Below, piece by piece: positions 33,448 to 42,135 of a DNA stretch of 46,269 nucleotides. The stretch is from Actinomadura sp. CNU-125. GTDB taxonomy: Bacteria > Actinomycetota > Actinomycetes > Streptosporangiales > Streptosporangiaceae. How positions within the stretch are numbered: the first letter of the stretch is position 1; every line of letters starts with the position of its first letter. The stretch lies in NCBI RefSeq assembly GCF_001942465.1, contig NZ_MKJY01000432.1, forward strand, positions 1 to 46,269. Direction: 5' to 3'. Under the pieces are notes generated by a model. That model saw only the letters and a program-made list of their open reading frames with translations, was not told the DNA's origin and did not search any database. The position numbers were made by a program, and so were the translations under genes.

Positions 33448-33792
33448 TTACTCGGCAGCCAGCTCCATCAGCTGATCGGCGGCGGTGGCATTGCCCCGAT
33501 CGGCCAAGCGACGCAACTCCCCCACATCGCCGCGTTCGGCAGCCACCTCGACCAACTGATCCGCCGCGGTGGCATTGCCCTGGTTAGCCAAGCGGCGCAA
33601 CTGCTCGAAATCACCGCGTTCAGCGGCCAGCTCGACCAACTGATCGGCGGCGGTGCCGTTGCCCTGGTCGGCCAGGCGGCGCAGTTCCGTCAGGTCACCA
33701 CGGCAGGCGGCGAGTTCGATCAGTTGGTCGGCCGCGTACTGGTCACCGCTGTCGGCCCGTTCCCGCAGGGCGGACAACTCGGAGTCGGTCAT
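33448..33792 (-). CDS. Protein made of four 28-residue helical repeats
   Basis: After AGGAGG the ATG at 33792 opens a 114-residue protein that is almost wholly repeats. The unit is LRRLADQGNATAADQLVELA plus AERGDxxE, 28 residues (84 bp), present four times, with the first and last less regular. Each unit predicts two short helices separated by a Gly turn, as in HEAT, Sel1 or ankyrin-like scaffolds. There is no signal peptide or catalytic motif. It follows a small unidentified gene by 45 bases and may share an operon with the DUF4192 gene. A protein-binding scaffold is the natural guess but is unproven. Confidence 0.8.
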   Translation of the reverse strand: MTDSELSALRERADSGDQYAADQLIELAACRGDLTELRRLADQGNGTAADQLVELAAERGDFEQLRRLANQGNATAADQLVEVAAERGDVGELRRLADRGNATAADQLMELAAE

Positions 33793-33837
33793 GGTGGACA
33801 ACCTCCTATGGTCTGGAGCCTGGGGTGTGTCGCAGTG

Positions 33838-34124
33838 CTATTCGCCGGGTGAGGGCAGCTTTCCCGCGGCTCGGAGCTCATCGCGGTGGGCGTGCCACTC
33901 CCCCAGCAGGGCGGGCAGGCGTTCGCTGAGGAAGTCGGCCAGCGCGACCATCTCCTCCAGCGGGCACGGCGTTCCGGCGGAGCATCGGCCAGCAGCGCCC
34001 CCTCCCGGAACAGCGCCGCGTGTTCCTCATGGACGGCGGAGTCGAAGTTCTGCGGCTGCCGACTGGCCGGGTCCAAGCTCACCCGGTCGACGCGTTCACC
34101 GGCGGGCCGCGCCCGTCGTGCCAT
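33838..34124 (-). CDS. Small protein of unknown function, frameshifted at about 33965
   Basis: From the ATG at 34124 (CTGGAGAGC upstream) the frame reads MARRARPAGERVDRVSLDPA and HEEHAALFREGALLADAPPE. It then becomes Arg/Trp/Pro-rich, while one base back a protein-like sequence appears: LEEMVALADFLSERLPALLG, then EWHAHRDELRAAGKL, ending TAG at 33838. Adding one C (GTGCCCGC to GTGCCCCGC) gives about 95 helical residues. The open frame also extends upstream (TANTGAVKLLESYR) without a start codon, so the true start may be further right behind another error. I do not recognise it. Confidence 0.5.
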
Positions 34125-34281
34125 CCGGTAGCTCTCCAGCAGCTTGACCGCGCCGGTGTTCGCCGTGTCGTTGGTGTCTGCCTGCGGTCCTTCCTCGGTG
34201 ATGCGGGGCCGTTGCCATCGGGGCGCCGCGGCCGGACGGGCCGTGCGGTCGCGGCGCCCCCCGGTCAGGTGTCGCCGGGCG

Positions 34282-35271
34282 TCATCCGGCCTCCTTTTCG
34301 TCGTAGGCGGCGGCCAGTTGGCGGGGTGTCATGCGCATGCGGGCCTTGGAGGGCGGGATGCCGGAGGTGATGACCTGCCGGAGCAGGACGGCCATGGAGT
34401 AGTCGGGGTCGGCATCGAGGGCCCGGTCGATGGCGATGTTGGCCAGGCCGCCGTCGCCTCCGGCGTAGGCGGCGTAGGCCAGGAGGGCGGCCGGGCCCGC
34501 CGCGTAGGGGTCGCGGACGCGGCGGGCGACGTCGCGCCAGAAGCGGATGTCGTCGGCGGGCGAATCCTCGTCGATGCGGACCCATGCCTCGTCGCGGACG
34601 CGGCGGTCGGTGAGCAGGACGCCGAGCCAGGCGACGTCGTCGTCGGTGAGGTCGCCGGTGGGGCCGTCGCGGACGGAGGCGACGAACGCGACTCCTTCTT
34701 CGGTGGCTTGGGAGTGGAACCGGTCCGAGGGTTCGCGGGCGCGGGCGAGGAACCGTTTCTCGGCGCGGTCGGTGGCGGCGCGGAGTGCGGGGGTGTCCGG
34801 GACGGGCTGGACCGAGCGGACCAGCTCGTCCCGGTCGGCGAGGACGACGTGCCCGGCGAAGGTCGCCTGCGCGGCGACGAGGCTGCCGGAGATGTCGTAG
34901 GGGACGCCTTCGGCGGGGCAGCAGGCGTCGTCGCAGGTCAGCGACCACCATCGTTGTTCGTCGACGCGGATGGCCTCGGTGGTGTCGACGCCCGCGGCGG
35001 CGAGGGCCGCGCGCAGGGCGACGGCGGCGGCGCCGGCCTCTTCGGGGCCGCCGTAGCCGAGCAGGAGGGCCCTGCGGAAGCCGTTGGCGGCCAGCATCCC
35101 GGCCGCCTGGCCGGCGGCCTCGTCCGGCACCGGTAAATCCAGGCGGACGGCGCAGGTGTTCGGTGGGCCGTCGTAGCCGATCACGACGATGCTGCGGGAC
35201 GGGTGGAAGCCGAGCATGTAGGGGACGGCGGCGATGGCGTCTCGGGCCGAGTGGATGATCAGTGGGCTCAT
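34282..35271 (-). CDS. DUF4192 family protein
   Basis: The 329-residue protein matches the actinobacterial DUF4192 family: a start SPLIIHSARDAIAAVPYMLG FHPSRSIVVIG, the segment CDDACCPAEGVPYD near the middle with a CxxxCC cysteine group, and the tandem-helix end RDPYAAGPAALLAYAAYAGG, then ANIAIDRALDADPDYSMAVL. No biochemical function is known. It has no signal peptide or membrane segment. The ATG at 35271 is the likely start and a GTG at 35280 is the alternative. Its stop overlaps a short ATG frame, and the small protein and the 28-residue-repeat protein follow on the same strand, so they may form one operon. Confidence 0.82.
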   Translation of the reverse strand: MSPLIIHSARDAIAAVPYMLGFHPSRSIVVIGYDGPPNTCAVRLDLPVPDEAAGQAAGMLAANGFRRALLLGYGGPEEAGAAAVALRAALAAAGVDTTEAIRVDEQRWWSLTCDDACCPAEGVPYDISGSLVAAQATFAGHVVLADRDELVRSVQPVPDTPALRAATDRAEKRFLARAREPSDRFHSQATEEGVAFVASVRDGPTGDLTDDDVAWLGVLLTDRRVRDEAWVRIDEDSPADDIRFWRDVARRVRDPYAAGPAALLAYAAYAGGDGGLANIAIDRALDADPDYSMAVLLRQVITSGIPPSKARMRMTPRQLAAAYDEKEAG

Positions 35272-35337
35272 GCCGTCCACTCTCGCCGAGATTGCGGAGA
35301 GTGGTCACGTGCTCACTGGATTGTGGATAACTCCGGC

Positions 35338-35835
35338 TCAGGCGTCGAGGATTTGGTGGGGTTTGCTCACGACCGGGGGTTCTGTGGACCAGGGGAAGTT
35401 GATCCAGCGGTCGGTGTGCCGCCAGACGTACTCGCATTTGACCGAGGAAGCGGGCTTCTCGTAGACCACCGCGCAGCGGACGTCGGCGACGTGGTCCGCG
35501 CAGAAGTCGCGGACGAGCTTGAGGGTCGCCCCCGTGTCGGCGACGTCGTCGGCGACCAGGACCTTGGCACCGGACAGGTCCACCGCGTTGGGGACGGGCG
35601 GAAGCATGACCGGCAGGTCGAGCCGTTCGTCCACGCCGGTATAGAACTCGACATTCATCACATGCAGGTTCTTCACGTCCAGCGCGTAACCGAGGGATCC
35701 GGCGACGAACAGGCCGCCGCGGGCGATGGACAGGATCAGGTCGGGGCGGTAGCCGCTGTCGGCGACCGCCTGCGCCAGTCCCCGGCTCGCGGTGCCGAAC
35801 AATTCCCAGGTCAGGACTTCTCTCTCAGCAGACAC
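35338..35835 (-). CDS. Phosphoribosyltransferase (purine or xanthine PRTase-like)
   Basis: The 165-residue protein has the type I PRPP-binding motif VLVADDVADTGATL at residues 92-105 and PDLILSIARGG at 31-41, which matches the PPi loop. It resembles the xanthine/guanine PRTase-like group found alone in actinomycete genomes. Such enzymes convert a purine base plus PRPP to a nucleotide, but the base specificity is not visible. The GTG at 35835 follows GGTGGC. It is divergent from the helicase gene, and the DUF4192 gene lies 66 bases downstream on the same strand. Confidence 0.85.
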   Translation of the reverse strand: MSAEREVLTWELFGTASRGLAQAVADSGYRPDLILSIARGGLFVAGSLGYALDVKNLHVMNVEFYTGVDERLDLPVMLPPVPNAVDLSGAKVLVADDVADTGATLKLVRDFCADHVADVRCAVVYEKPASSVKCEYVWRHTDRWINFPWSTEPPVVSKPHQILDA

Positions 35836-35948
35836 GCCACCATCTTGGCCGACCCTGGCCGTGCGTTGAACGCGAGCCCCCGCAATTGGGACGTTCCGGT
35901 GACCGGACGGGGCGCGGATGTCCGCGGCGGACGGTAGTGTCGGGCGAC

Positions 35949-38039
35949 GTGCCCGCCCCAGAACTGCTGACCGGCAGCGATACCCAGATTCCGGACATGG
36001 CGACCCTGCTCGCCGCCGCCGTCGAGGCCATCGGGGGCGCCGAGCGTCCCGGGCAGACGAAGATGGCCGAGGCGGTGCGCGCGGCCATCGAATCGGGCGA
36101 GCACGTCGCGGCGCAGGCGGGCACCGGTACCGGCAAGTCGCTCGCCTACCTGGTGCCCGCGATCCGGCACGCGGTGGACAAGCGGACCACGGTGGTCGTC
36201 TCCACGGCGACGATCGCGCTGCAGCGCCAGCTCGTCGACCGGGACCTGCCCCGGCTGGCCGAGGCGCTGGGTCCGCTGCTGGGGACGGAGCTGAAGTTCG
36301 CCATTCTCAAGGGGCGGCGCAACTACCTGTGCCTGCACCGGGTGCAGACGGGCGCCCCGGAGGAGGAAGAGGGCGGGCTGTTCGACCCGCAGCAGCTCTC
36401 GTCGCTGGGCCGGCAGGTCAAGCGGCTGAACGAGTGGGTCGAGGAGACCACGACGGGCGACCGGGACGAGGTCGTGCCCGGGGTGAGCGAGCAGGCGTGG
36501 CGGCAGGTCGCCGTCAGCGCCAAGGAGTGCCTGGGGGCGCAGCGCTGCCCGCACGGGACGGAGTGCTTCGCAGAGCTGGCGCGCGCGCAGGCCGGGGAGG
36601 CGCACATCGTCGTCACCAACCACGCGCTGCTGGCGATCGACGCCCTGGAGGAGTTCCAGGTCCTGCCCGAGCACGACGTGGTCGTCGTGGACGAGGCGCA
36701 CGAGCTGGTCGACCGCGTCACGTCGGTGGCGACGGGCGAGGTGAGCGCGGCGGCCGTCGAGACGGCGGCGCGGCGGTGCGGGCGGCTCATCGAGGAGGGT
36801 CTGGCCGACCGGCTCAAGGAGGCGGGCGAGGGGCTCGGCGTCCTGCTGGAGGACATGCCGGGCGGGCGGATGGACGTCCTGTCGCCCGCGCTCGGGAACT
36901 CGCTGGCGGCGCTGCGGGACGCCGCGCACGCGGCCGTCACCGCGCTCGGCCCGGAGAAGAAGGACAACGATCCCGGCGACATGGCCGCGCGGAAGGCGGC
37001 GCGATCGTCCCTGGAGGACGTGCACGACACGGCCATCCGGCTGCTGGAGGCGTTCCAGCCGGAGATCGCGGAGCGGTTCGACGTGGTGTGGCTGGAGAAG
37101 CCGTTCGTGCCGGAGGGGCGCCCGGCGCGGCCGCCGGCGCTGCACGTCGCGCCGATCGGCGTGGGCGGGCTGCTGCGCTCGACGCTGTTCGAGGAGCGCA
37201 CGACCGTCCTGACGTCGGCGACGCTGACGCTGGGCGGGTCGTTCGAGCCGCTCGCCCGCCAGTGGGGGCTGCCGCCGCTGGCCGAGGGCGCGTCGCGGGA
37301 CGCGCGGACGGCCGCCGAGGGCCTGGCGGTCACCGCGACGGACAAGGGCGAGACGGGGACGAAGGTCACCTGGTCGGGGCTCGACGTCGGGTCGCCGTTC
37401 GACCATCCGAAGTCGGGCATCCTGTACGTCGCGCGGCACCTGCCGCAACCCGGACGGGACGGGCTCGCCGACGCCTACCTGACGGAGATCACCGAGCTGA
37501 TCGAGGCGGCGGGCGGCCGGACGCTCGGGCTGTTCTCCTCGATGCGGGCCGCCCGGCAGGCCGCCGACGAGCTGAAGGACCATCTGTCGCACCCGCTGCT
37601 GTGCCAGGGCGAGGACTCCACGAGCCAGCTGGTCGCGCGGTTCGCCGAGGACGAGCGGACCAGCCTGTTCGGCACCCTGTCGCTGTGGCAGGGCGTGGAC
37701 GTGCCGGGCCCGTCGCTGCAGCTCGTCATCATGGACCGGATCCCGTTCCCCCGTCCGGACGACCCGGTGTCGTCGGCGCGGTCGCGGGCGGTGGCGGCGA
37801 AGGGCGGCAACGGTTTCATGTCGGTCGCGGCGACGCACGCGGCGCTGCTGCTCGCGCAGGGCGCGGGCCGGTTGCTGCGCTCGATGGACGACCGCGGCGT
37901 GGTCGCCGTCCTCGATCCGCGGCTGGCGACGGCCCGCTACGGCGGGTTCCTGAAGAACTCGCTGCCGCCGTTCTGGGCGACGACCGATCCGGAGGTCGTC
38001 CGGGGCGCGCTCCGCCGCCTGGACGCCGCCGCCGGTTGA
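35949..38039 (+). CDS. DinG/XPD-like ATP-dependent DNA helicase
   Basis: The 696-residue superfamily 2 helicase has Walker A AGTGTGKS at residues 57-64, motif Ia TATIALQRQL, the DEAH box VVVDEAHELVD, motif III-like TVLTSATLTLGG and C-terminal motifs GTLSLWQGVDVPG and QGAGRLLRS. Four cysteines in YLCLHR, ECLGAQRCPHGTEC match the 4Fe-4S domain of XPD/DinG. It should unwind DNA 5' to 3' in replication or repair. The GTG at 35949 follows a -10-like TAGTGT by eight bases, so the mRNA may be leaderless; a GTG at 35937 is also in frame. It diverges from the phosphoribosyltransferase gene. Confidence 0.93.
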   Translation: MPAPELLTGSDTQIPDMATLLAAAVEAIGGAERPGQTKMAEAVRAAIESGEHVAAQAGTGTGKSLAYLVPAIRHAVDKRTTVVVSTATIALQRQLVDRDLPRLAEALGPLLGTELKFAILKGRRNYLCLHRVQTGAPEEEEGGLFDPQQLSSLGRQVKRLNEWVEETTTGDRDEVVPGVSEQAWRQVAVSAKECLGAQRCPHGTECFAELARAQAGEAHIVVTNHALLAIDALEEFQVLPEHDVVVVDEAHELVDRVTSVATGEVSAAAVETAARRCGRLIEEGLADRLKEAGEGLGVLLEDMPGGRMDVLSPALGNSLAALRDAAHAAVTALGPEKKDNDPGDMAARKAARSSLEDVHDTAIRLLEAFQPEIAERFDVVWLEKPFVPEGRPARPPALHVAPIGVGGLLRSTLFEERTTVLTSATLTLGGSFEPLARQWGLPPLAEGASRDARTAAEGLAVTATDKGETGTKVTWSGLDVGSPFDHPKSGILYVARHLPQPGRDGLADAYLTEITELIEAAGGRTLGLFSSMRAARQAADELKDHLSHPLLCQGEDSTSQLVARFAEDERTSLFGTLSLWQGVDVPGPSLQLVIMDRIPFPRPDDPVSSARSRAVAAKGGNGFMSVAATHAALLLAQGAGRLLRSMDDRGVVAVLDPRLATARYGGFLKNSLPPFWATTDPEVVRGALRRLDAAAG

Positions 38040-38119
38040 TCTTTCCGCCCGGTCCGTCCCTGTGGCAGGCTCGGCGTGCGGCTTGAGGCGGGGCCTCGCC
38101 GCGTACCGGGAGGGGTCTT

Positions 38120-39109
38120 TTGCGTTACCGAGTTCTGGGACGGACCGGTCTGCGGGTGTCCGAAGTGTTCTTCGGCGCGATGAGCTTCTACGAGGACGGT
38201 CCCGACCGCAAGGCCATGCTGGACGTCTACGCCGACGCGGGCGGGAACGTCATCGACACGGCCTCGTCGTACGGGGAGAGCGAGAACGTGCTGGGCGGGC
38301 TGCTCGCGGGGCGCCGCGACCGGTTCGTGCTGGCGACCAAGTACACGGCCTCCCGCGATCCGGACGATCCGAACGGCGGCGGCAACCATCGCAAGAATCT
38401 CGTGCTGTCGCTGGAACGAAGCCTGCGGAGGCTGCGGACCGACTACATCGATCTGCTGTGGGTGCACGTGTGGGATCGCCGCACCCCGATCGAGGAGACG
38501 ATGCGGGCGCTGGACGACGTCGTCCGGTCCGGGAAGGTCCTCTACATCGGGATCTCGGACGCGCCCGCGTGGGTGGTGTCGCGCGCGAACACGCTGGCGG
38601 AGTGGCGGGGCTGGACGCCGTTCGCGGGGTTGCAGGTGCCCTACAGCCTGCTGGACCGGGACGTCGAGCGTGAGCTGCTGCCGATGGCGGACGAGTTCGG
38701 GTTGAGCGTGGCCGCGTGGGCGCCGCTCGCGCGGGGCGTCCTGTCGGGCAAGTTCAGCGGGCCCCGGAGACCGGACGGCGCGACCCGGGTGGACGCGTCC
38801 ACGCTGGGCGAACGCGACCACGCGGTGGCGCGGGCGGTGCTGGAGGTCGCCGGGGAGCTGGGCGTCCCGGCGTCGCAGGTCGCGCTGGCGTGGACGCGGG
38901 CGCGGCGGCCCGCGGTGCATCCGATCGTCGGGGCGAGCGACGCGGCGCAGCTCGCCGAGAACCTCGGCTTCGTGGACGTCGTCCTCCCCGACGAGGCGGT
39001 CGCGCGGCTGGAGGCGGTGACGGGCTTCGAACCGGGGTTCCCGGCCGATTTCATCGCGCAGTGCGACGCGCCCGGGACGGGCGTGTACGGCCGTGCCGAG
39101 GTGTACTAG
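38120..39109 (+). CDS. Aldo/keto reductase
   Basis: The 329-residue protein has the complete AKR tetrad: D46 (NVIDTASSYG), Y51, K74 (LATKYT) and H116 (WVHVWD). LGRTGLRVSE at the start, LQVPYSLLDRD and IVGASDAAQLAENL mark the YajO/potassium-channel-beta-like group of NADPH oxidoreductases. The substrate is unknown. It starts with TTG at 38120, supported by GGGAGGGGTCTT directly upstream. Its stop codon shares the CTAG with the stop of the converging DUF523 gene, so the two ends overlap by four bases and no terminator can fit between them. Confidence 0.9.
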   Translation: MRYRVLGRTGLRVSEVFFGAMSFYEDGPDRKAMLDVYADAGGNVIDTASSYGESENVLGGLLAGRRDRFVLATKYTASRDPDDPNGGGNHRKNLVLSLERSLRRLRTDYIDLLWVHVWDRRTPIEETMRALDDVVRSGKVLYIGISDAPAWVVSRANTLAEWRGWTPFAGLQVPYSLLDRDVERELLPMADEFGLSVAAWAPLARGVLSGKFSGPRRPDGATRVDASTLGERDHAVARAVLEVAGELGVPASQVALAWTRARRPAVHPIVGASDAAQLAENLGFVDVVLPDEAVARLEAVTGFEPGFPADFIAQCDAPGTGVYGRAEVY

Positions 39110-39598
39110 CGGGCTTCGAGGGCCGTCAGGAGCGCCTGGACGGACGCGAGGTCGTCCTCGCCGAAGACGCGGACGCCCGCGCGTTCGAGGAGCGCGGTCG
39201 TGACGCCCTCGCCGGGCGTCGGGGCGCCGGTGAAGGTGCCGTCGTAGATCCGGCCGCTGCCGCAGGAGGGGCTGCCTTCCTTGAGGACGGCGATGCGGGC
39301 GCCGGTGCGGCGGGCGGTGTCGAGGGCGAGGCGGGCGCCGCGCAGGAACGCGCCCGTCACGTCCTCGCCCGCGCCGGTGCGGACGGCGGCGGTGCCGGCG
39401 AGGACGGCCCGGCCGTCGCCGCCGACGATCTCGGCTCGGTCGCGGCACGGCCAGGCCGCCCGACACCTCGGGACAGAACGGGACGAGCCGCCCCTCGGCG
39501 CGCCAGCGCTCGAACAGGCCGTCGTCCACCGGCTTGGCCGCGCCGTCGTAGCGGACGGGCCGTCCGGCGAGGCAGGAGCTGACGAGGATCCGTTCCAC
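39106..39598 (-). CDS. DUF523 family protein, frameshifted at about 39440
   Basis: The start (GTG 39598) reads MERILVSSCLAGRPVRYDGA and FCPEVSGGLAVPR, the DUF523 signature with SSCLxGxxxRYDG and CPE. The frame then turns to Arg-rich nonsense. One base on, it continues as AEIVGGDGRAVLAGTAAVRT, then GAFLRGARLALDTARRTGAR and the second signature LKEGSPSCGSGRIYDGTF. One extra base (or two missing) near 39440 explains the break, and the corrected length is about 163 residues, normal for the family. The conserved cysteines suggest metal or thiol chemistry, but the function is unknown. Confidence 0.8.
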
Positions 39599-39622
39599 GC
39601 CCTCCAGCCTATGCGCGGCGCG

Positions 39623-40440
39623 TCACTTCCCCCCGGCGATGCGGCCGACCGCGAGGGAGGCGACGCGCACGGCGCCGGACGGGCTGAGGCGCATGCCCCG
39701 CCAGGCGGCGCGGCCGTGCCGGGGGGCGACGATCAGCGCCTGGTTGCGGTCGACGCCACGCATGATGTCGCGGGCGAGTTTCTCGGCGGTGTAGAGGAAC
39801 GGCGACGCCTTCTTGATGTCGCCGGTGGCGTCGCCGCTGAGCGCGGTCTCGGGGAGGCCGGGGTTGACGTTGGTGAGCAGCGGGGTGTTGACGAAGCTGG
39901 GGCAGACGACGCTGACCTTGACGCCGCGCCCGGCGGCTCGGCGCGCAGGCCGAGGGAGAGGCCGACGACGGCGTGCTTGGTGGCGGTGTAGGGGATGCCG
40001 ACGGGCATCGGGACGAGCCCGGCGAGGGACGCGGTGTTGACGATGTGGCCGTTCCCCTGCTTCAGCATGATCGGGTAGGCGGCGTTGACGCCGTGGATCA
40101 CGCCCTTGAGGTTGATGTCGATCGCGCGGTTCCAGTGGTCGAGGGACAGTTCCTCGGCCAGCCCGCCGACCGCGATCCCGGCGTTGTTGAAGACGCGGTC
40201 GAGCCGGCCGTGCTCGTCCTTGACGCCCGCGTACAGTTCGGAGACCGCGTCGGCGTCGGTGACGTCGAGGCGGGCGGACGCGGCCTTGCCGCGGCCCAGG
40301 GTGTTCAGCCGGTCGGCGACGGCCTTGGCGCCGCCCTCGTCGATGTCGGTGACCACGACGGTGTCGCCGCGCGCCACCAGGGACGTGGCGATCGCACGGC
40401 CGATGCCGGATGCGCCTCCGGTCACGATCGCGATGCTCAT
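39623..40440 (-). CDS. SDR-family NAD(P)-dependent oxidoreductase, frameshifted at about 39935
   Basis: From the ATG at 40440 come the classical SDR elements: TGGASGIG (7-14), NNAG, S138 in NTASLAG, and the catalytic pair Y151-K155 in PYTATKHA. After GLRAE the frame breaks. One base back it continues as AAGRGVKVSVVCPSFVNTPL and TAEKLARDIMRGVDRNQALI to a TGA at 39623. Restoring one G (GAGCCGCC to GAGGCCGCC) gives about 272 residues. It resembles mycobacterial alcohol/ketone SDRs of the SadH type. It lies downstream of the monooxygenase and diiron oxygenase genes with its own promoter region, so it probably oxidises or reduces an intermediate of that pathway. Confidence 0.85.
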
Positions 40441-40456
40441 TGCGCGCTCCGCTCGA

Positions 40457-40492
40457 TTAATTGGATGGTGTGTTTAATTGCACGGGATTGTA
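40457..40492 (-). promoter_or_regulatory. SDR promoter region with paired CAATTAA motifs
   Basis: On the minus strand CAATTAA occurs twice, 17 bases apart (40480-40474 and 40463-40457), downstream of a -10-like TACAAT (40492-40487). The patch is strongly AT-rich for this genome. The repeats could be operator half-sites or part of the promoter. Confidence 0.35.
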
Positions 40493-40524
40493 TCCGCGGG
40501 ACCCGCCCGCCGATACGCACCCGG

Positions 40525-42120
40525 TTATGAACTCGCCGTCGCGCGTGTGGGCGCGTCCGACTCGATCTCGAAGTCCCCCGCGTCCAGTCGGCGGGTCCGC
40601 AGCCAGTAGTTGACGGTGGACGCGGGCCACGCGGCGCGGTTGACGCCGTCGCGGTCCAGGTACCAGCTGGTGCAGCCGCCGGCCACCCAGACGGCGCCCT
40701 CGGACTTGCGCTGCACCCACGTGTTGAAGCGGTCCTGCACGGACGGGCGGACGGAGATGCGCGCGCCGCCCGCCGCGTCCAGCATCGCCAGGCACTGCAG
40801 GACGTAGCGGACCTGGGCCTCGATGATGAAGATCATCGAGTTGTGGCCCAGCCCGGAGTTCGGCCCGAGCAGCAGGAACAGGTTCGGGAAGCCCGCGACG
40901 GTCACGCCCAGGTGGGCCTCGATGCCGCCCTTCCACGCGTCCTGGATCTTCAGGCCGTCCCGTCCGGTGATGCGGGCGTCGTCGAACGCGTCGGCGACGT
41001 GGAATCCGGTGCCGAAGATGATCGCGTCGACGTCGTGTTCCCGGCCGTCCCGGGTCACGATCGACTTCGGACGGACCTCGGCGATGCCCTCGGTGGTCAG
41101 TTCGACGTTGCGCCGCATCAGCGCCGGGTAGTAGTCGCTGGACACGAGCGTCCGTTTGCAGCCCATCGTGTAGTCGGGGACGAGCTTGCGGCGCAGTTCA
41201 CGATCCGGGACCTGGCGTGCCAGATGCCATTGGGCGAGGCCACTGGCGAGCTTGAGCAGACGCGGATTCTTGAACCCGACGACGAAGCTCTCCTGCATCA
41301 GGTAAATACCGTTGCGGTAACCCCTCCGCACCCCTGGAACGCGACGGAACAGCGCCTTCTCCACGCCGGTGATACGCCGATCGGGCTTGGGGATGATCCA
41401 CGGCGGCGTCCGCTGGAACACCGTGAGCGACTCGACCCGCTTCGCGATCTGCGGGACGAACTGGATCGCGGACGCGCCCGTCCCGATGACGGCGACCCGC
41501 TTGCCCTCCAGGTCGTAGCCGTGGTCCCACTCGGCGGAGTGGAACGCGGCGCCCTCGAACGACTCCAGGCCCGGCAGCTCCGGGACGTTCGGCCGGTGCA
41601 GCGGACCCATGCCCGCGACGACCGCCCGCGCCCGGACGACCTCGTCCTCGCCCTCGCTCTCGTCCTCGCCTTCGCGCCCGGCCGCGACCGTGACGCGCCA
41701 GGTGCCGGTGGCGTCGTCATACTCGGCCCCGGTCACCTCCGCGCGGAACCGGATGTGCTGCGCGAGGTCGTACTTGTCGACGACGTCCTTGATGTACTGC
41801 AGGAGTTCGCCCTGCTTCGGGAACATCCGGGACCAGTCGTTCTTGGGCTCGAAGGAGAACGAGTACAGCAGCGACATGATGTCGCAGCCGCAGCCGGGAT
41901 AGGTGTTCTCCCGCCAGGTCCCGCCCACCTCGCCGGCCTTCTCCAGGACGACGAAGTCGTGGACTCCGGCCTTCTTCAGCCCGATCGCCATACCGAGCCC
42001 GGAGAAACCCGTCCCGATGATGACGACCCGGTACGGTTCGCCCGGCCCCGCCGCGGGGGTGACCACGGCGGGGCGCCGCTCTCCTGCGCGCGTGCCGCTC
42101 GCGCGCGTCTCGTCCGTCAT
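40525..42120 (-). CDS. Flavin-containing monooxygenase, Baeyer-Villiger type
   Basis: The 531-residue protein has the FAD-binding GTGFSG at 36-41, GGTWRENTYPGCGCD, the Baeyer-Villiger fingerprint FEGAAFHSAEW (FxGxxxHxxxW), the NADPH-binding GTGASAIQFVPQ and DAIIFGTGFHVADAF. It should insert oxygen next to a carbonyl group (ketone to ester) using NADPH and O2. The ATG at 42120 lies 16 bases past the stop of the AurF-like gene, so the two are co-transcribed. A related enzyme is MymA in the mycobacterial mymA operon, which also has an SDR. The substrate, perhaps a fatty ketone or steroid, is an inference from the lipid-related neighbourhood. Confidence 0.92.
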   Translation of the reverse strand: MTDETRASGTRAGERRPAVVTPAAGPGEPYRVVIIGTGFSGLGMAIGLKKAGVHDFVVLEKAGEVGGTWRENTYPGCGCDIMSLLYSFSFEPKNDWSRMFPKQGELLQYIKDVVDKYDLAQHIRFRAEVTGAEYDDATGTWRVTVAAGREGEDESEGEDEVVRARAVVAGMGPLHRPNVPELPGLESFEGAAFHSAEWDHGYDLEGKRVAVIGTGASAIQFVPQIAKRVESLTVFQRTPPWIIPKPDRRITGVEKALFRRVPGVRRGYRNGIYLMQESFVVGFKNPRLLKLASGLAQWHLARQVPDRELRRKLVPDYTMGCKRTLVSSDYYPALMRRNVELTTEGIAEVRPKSIVTRDGREHDVDAIIFGTGFHVADAFDDARITGRDGLKIQDAWKGGIEAHLGVTVAGFPNLFLLLGPNSGLGHNSMIFIIEAQVRYVLQCLAMLDAAGGARISVRPSVQDRFNTWVQRKSEGAVWVAGGCTSWYLDRDGVNRAAWPASTVNYWLRTRRLDAGDFEIESDAPTRATASS

Positions 42121-42135
42121 GCCGGCGCGTCCCGG

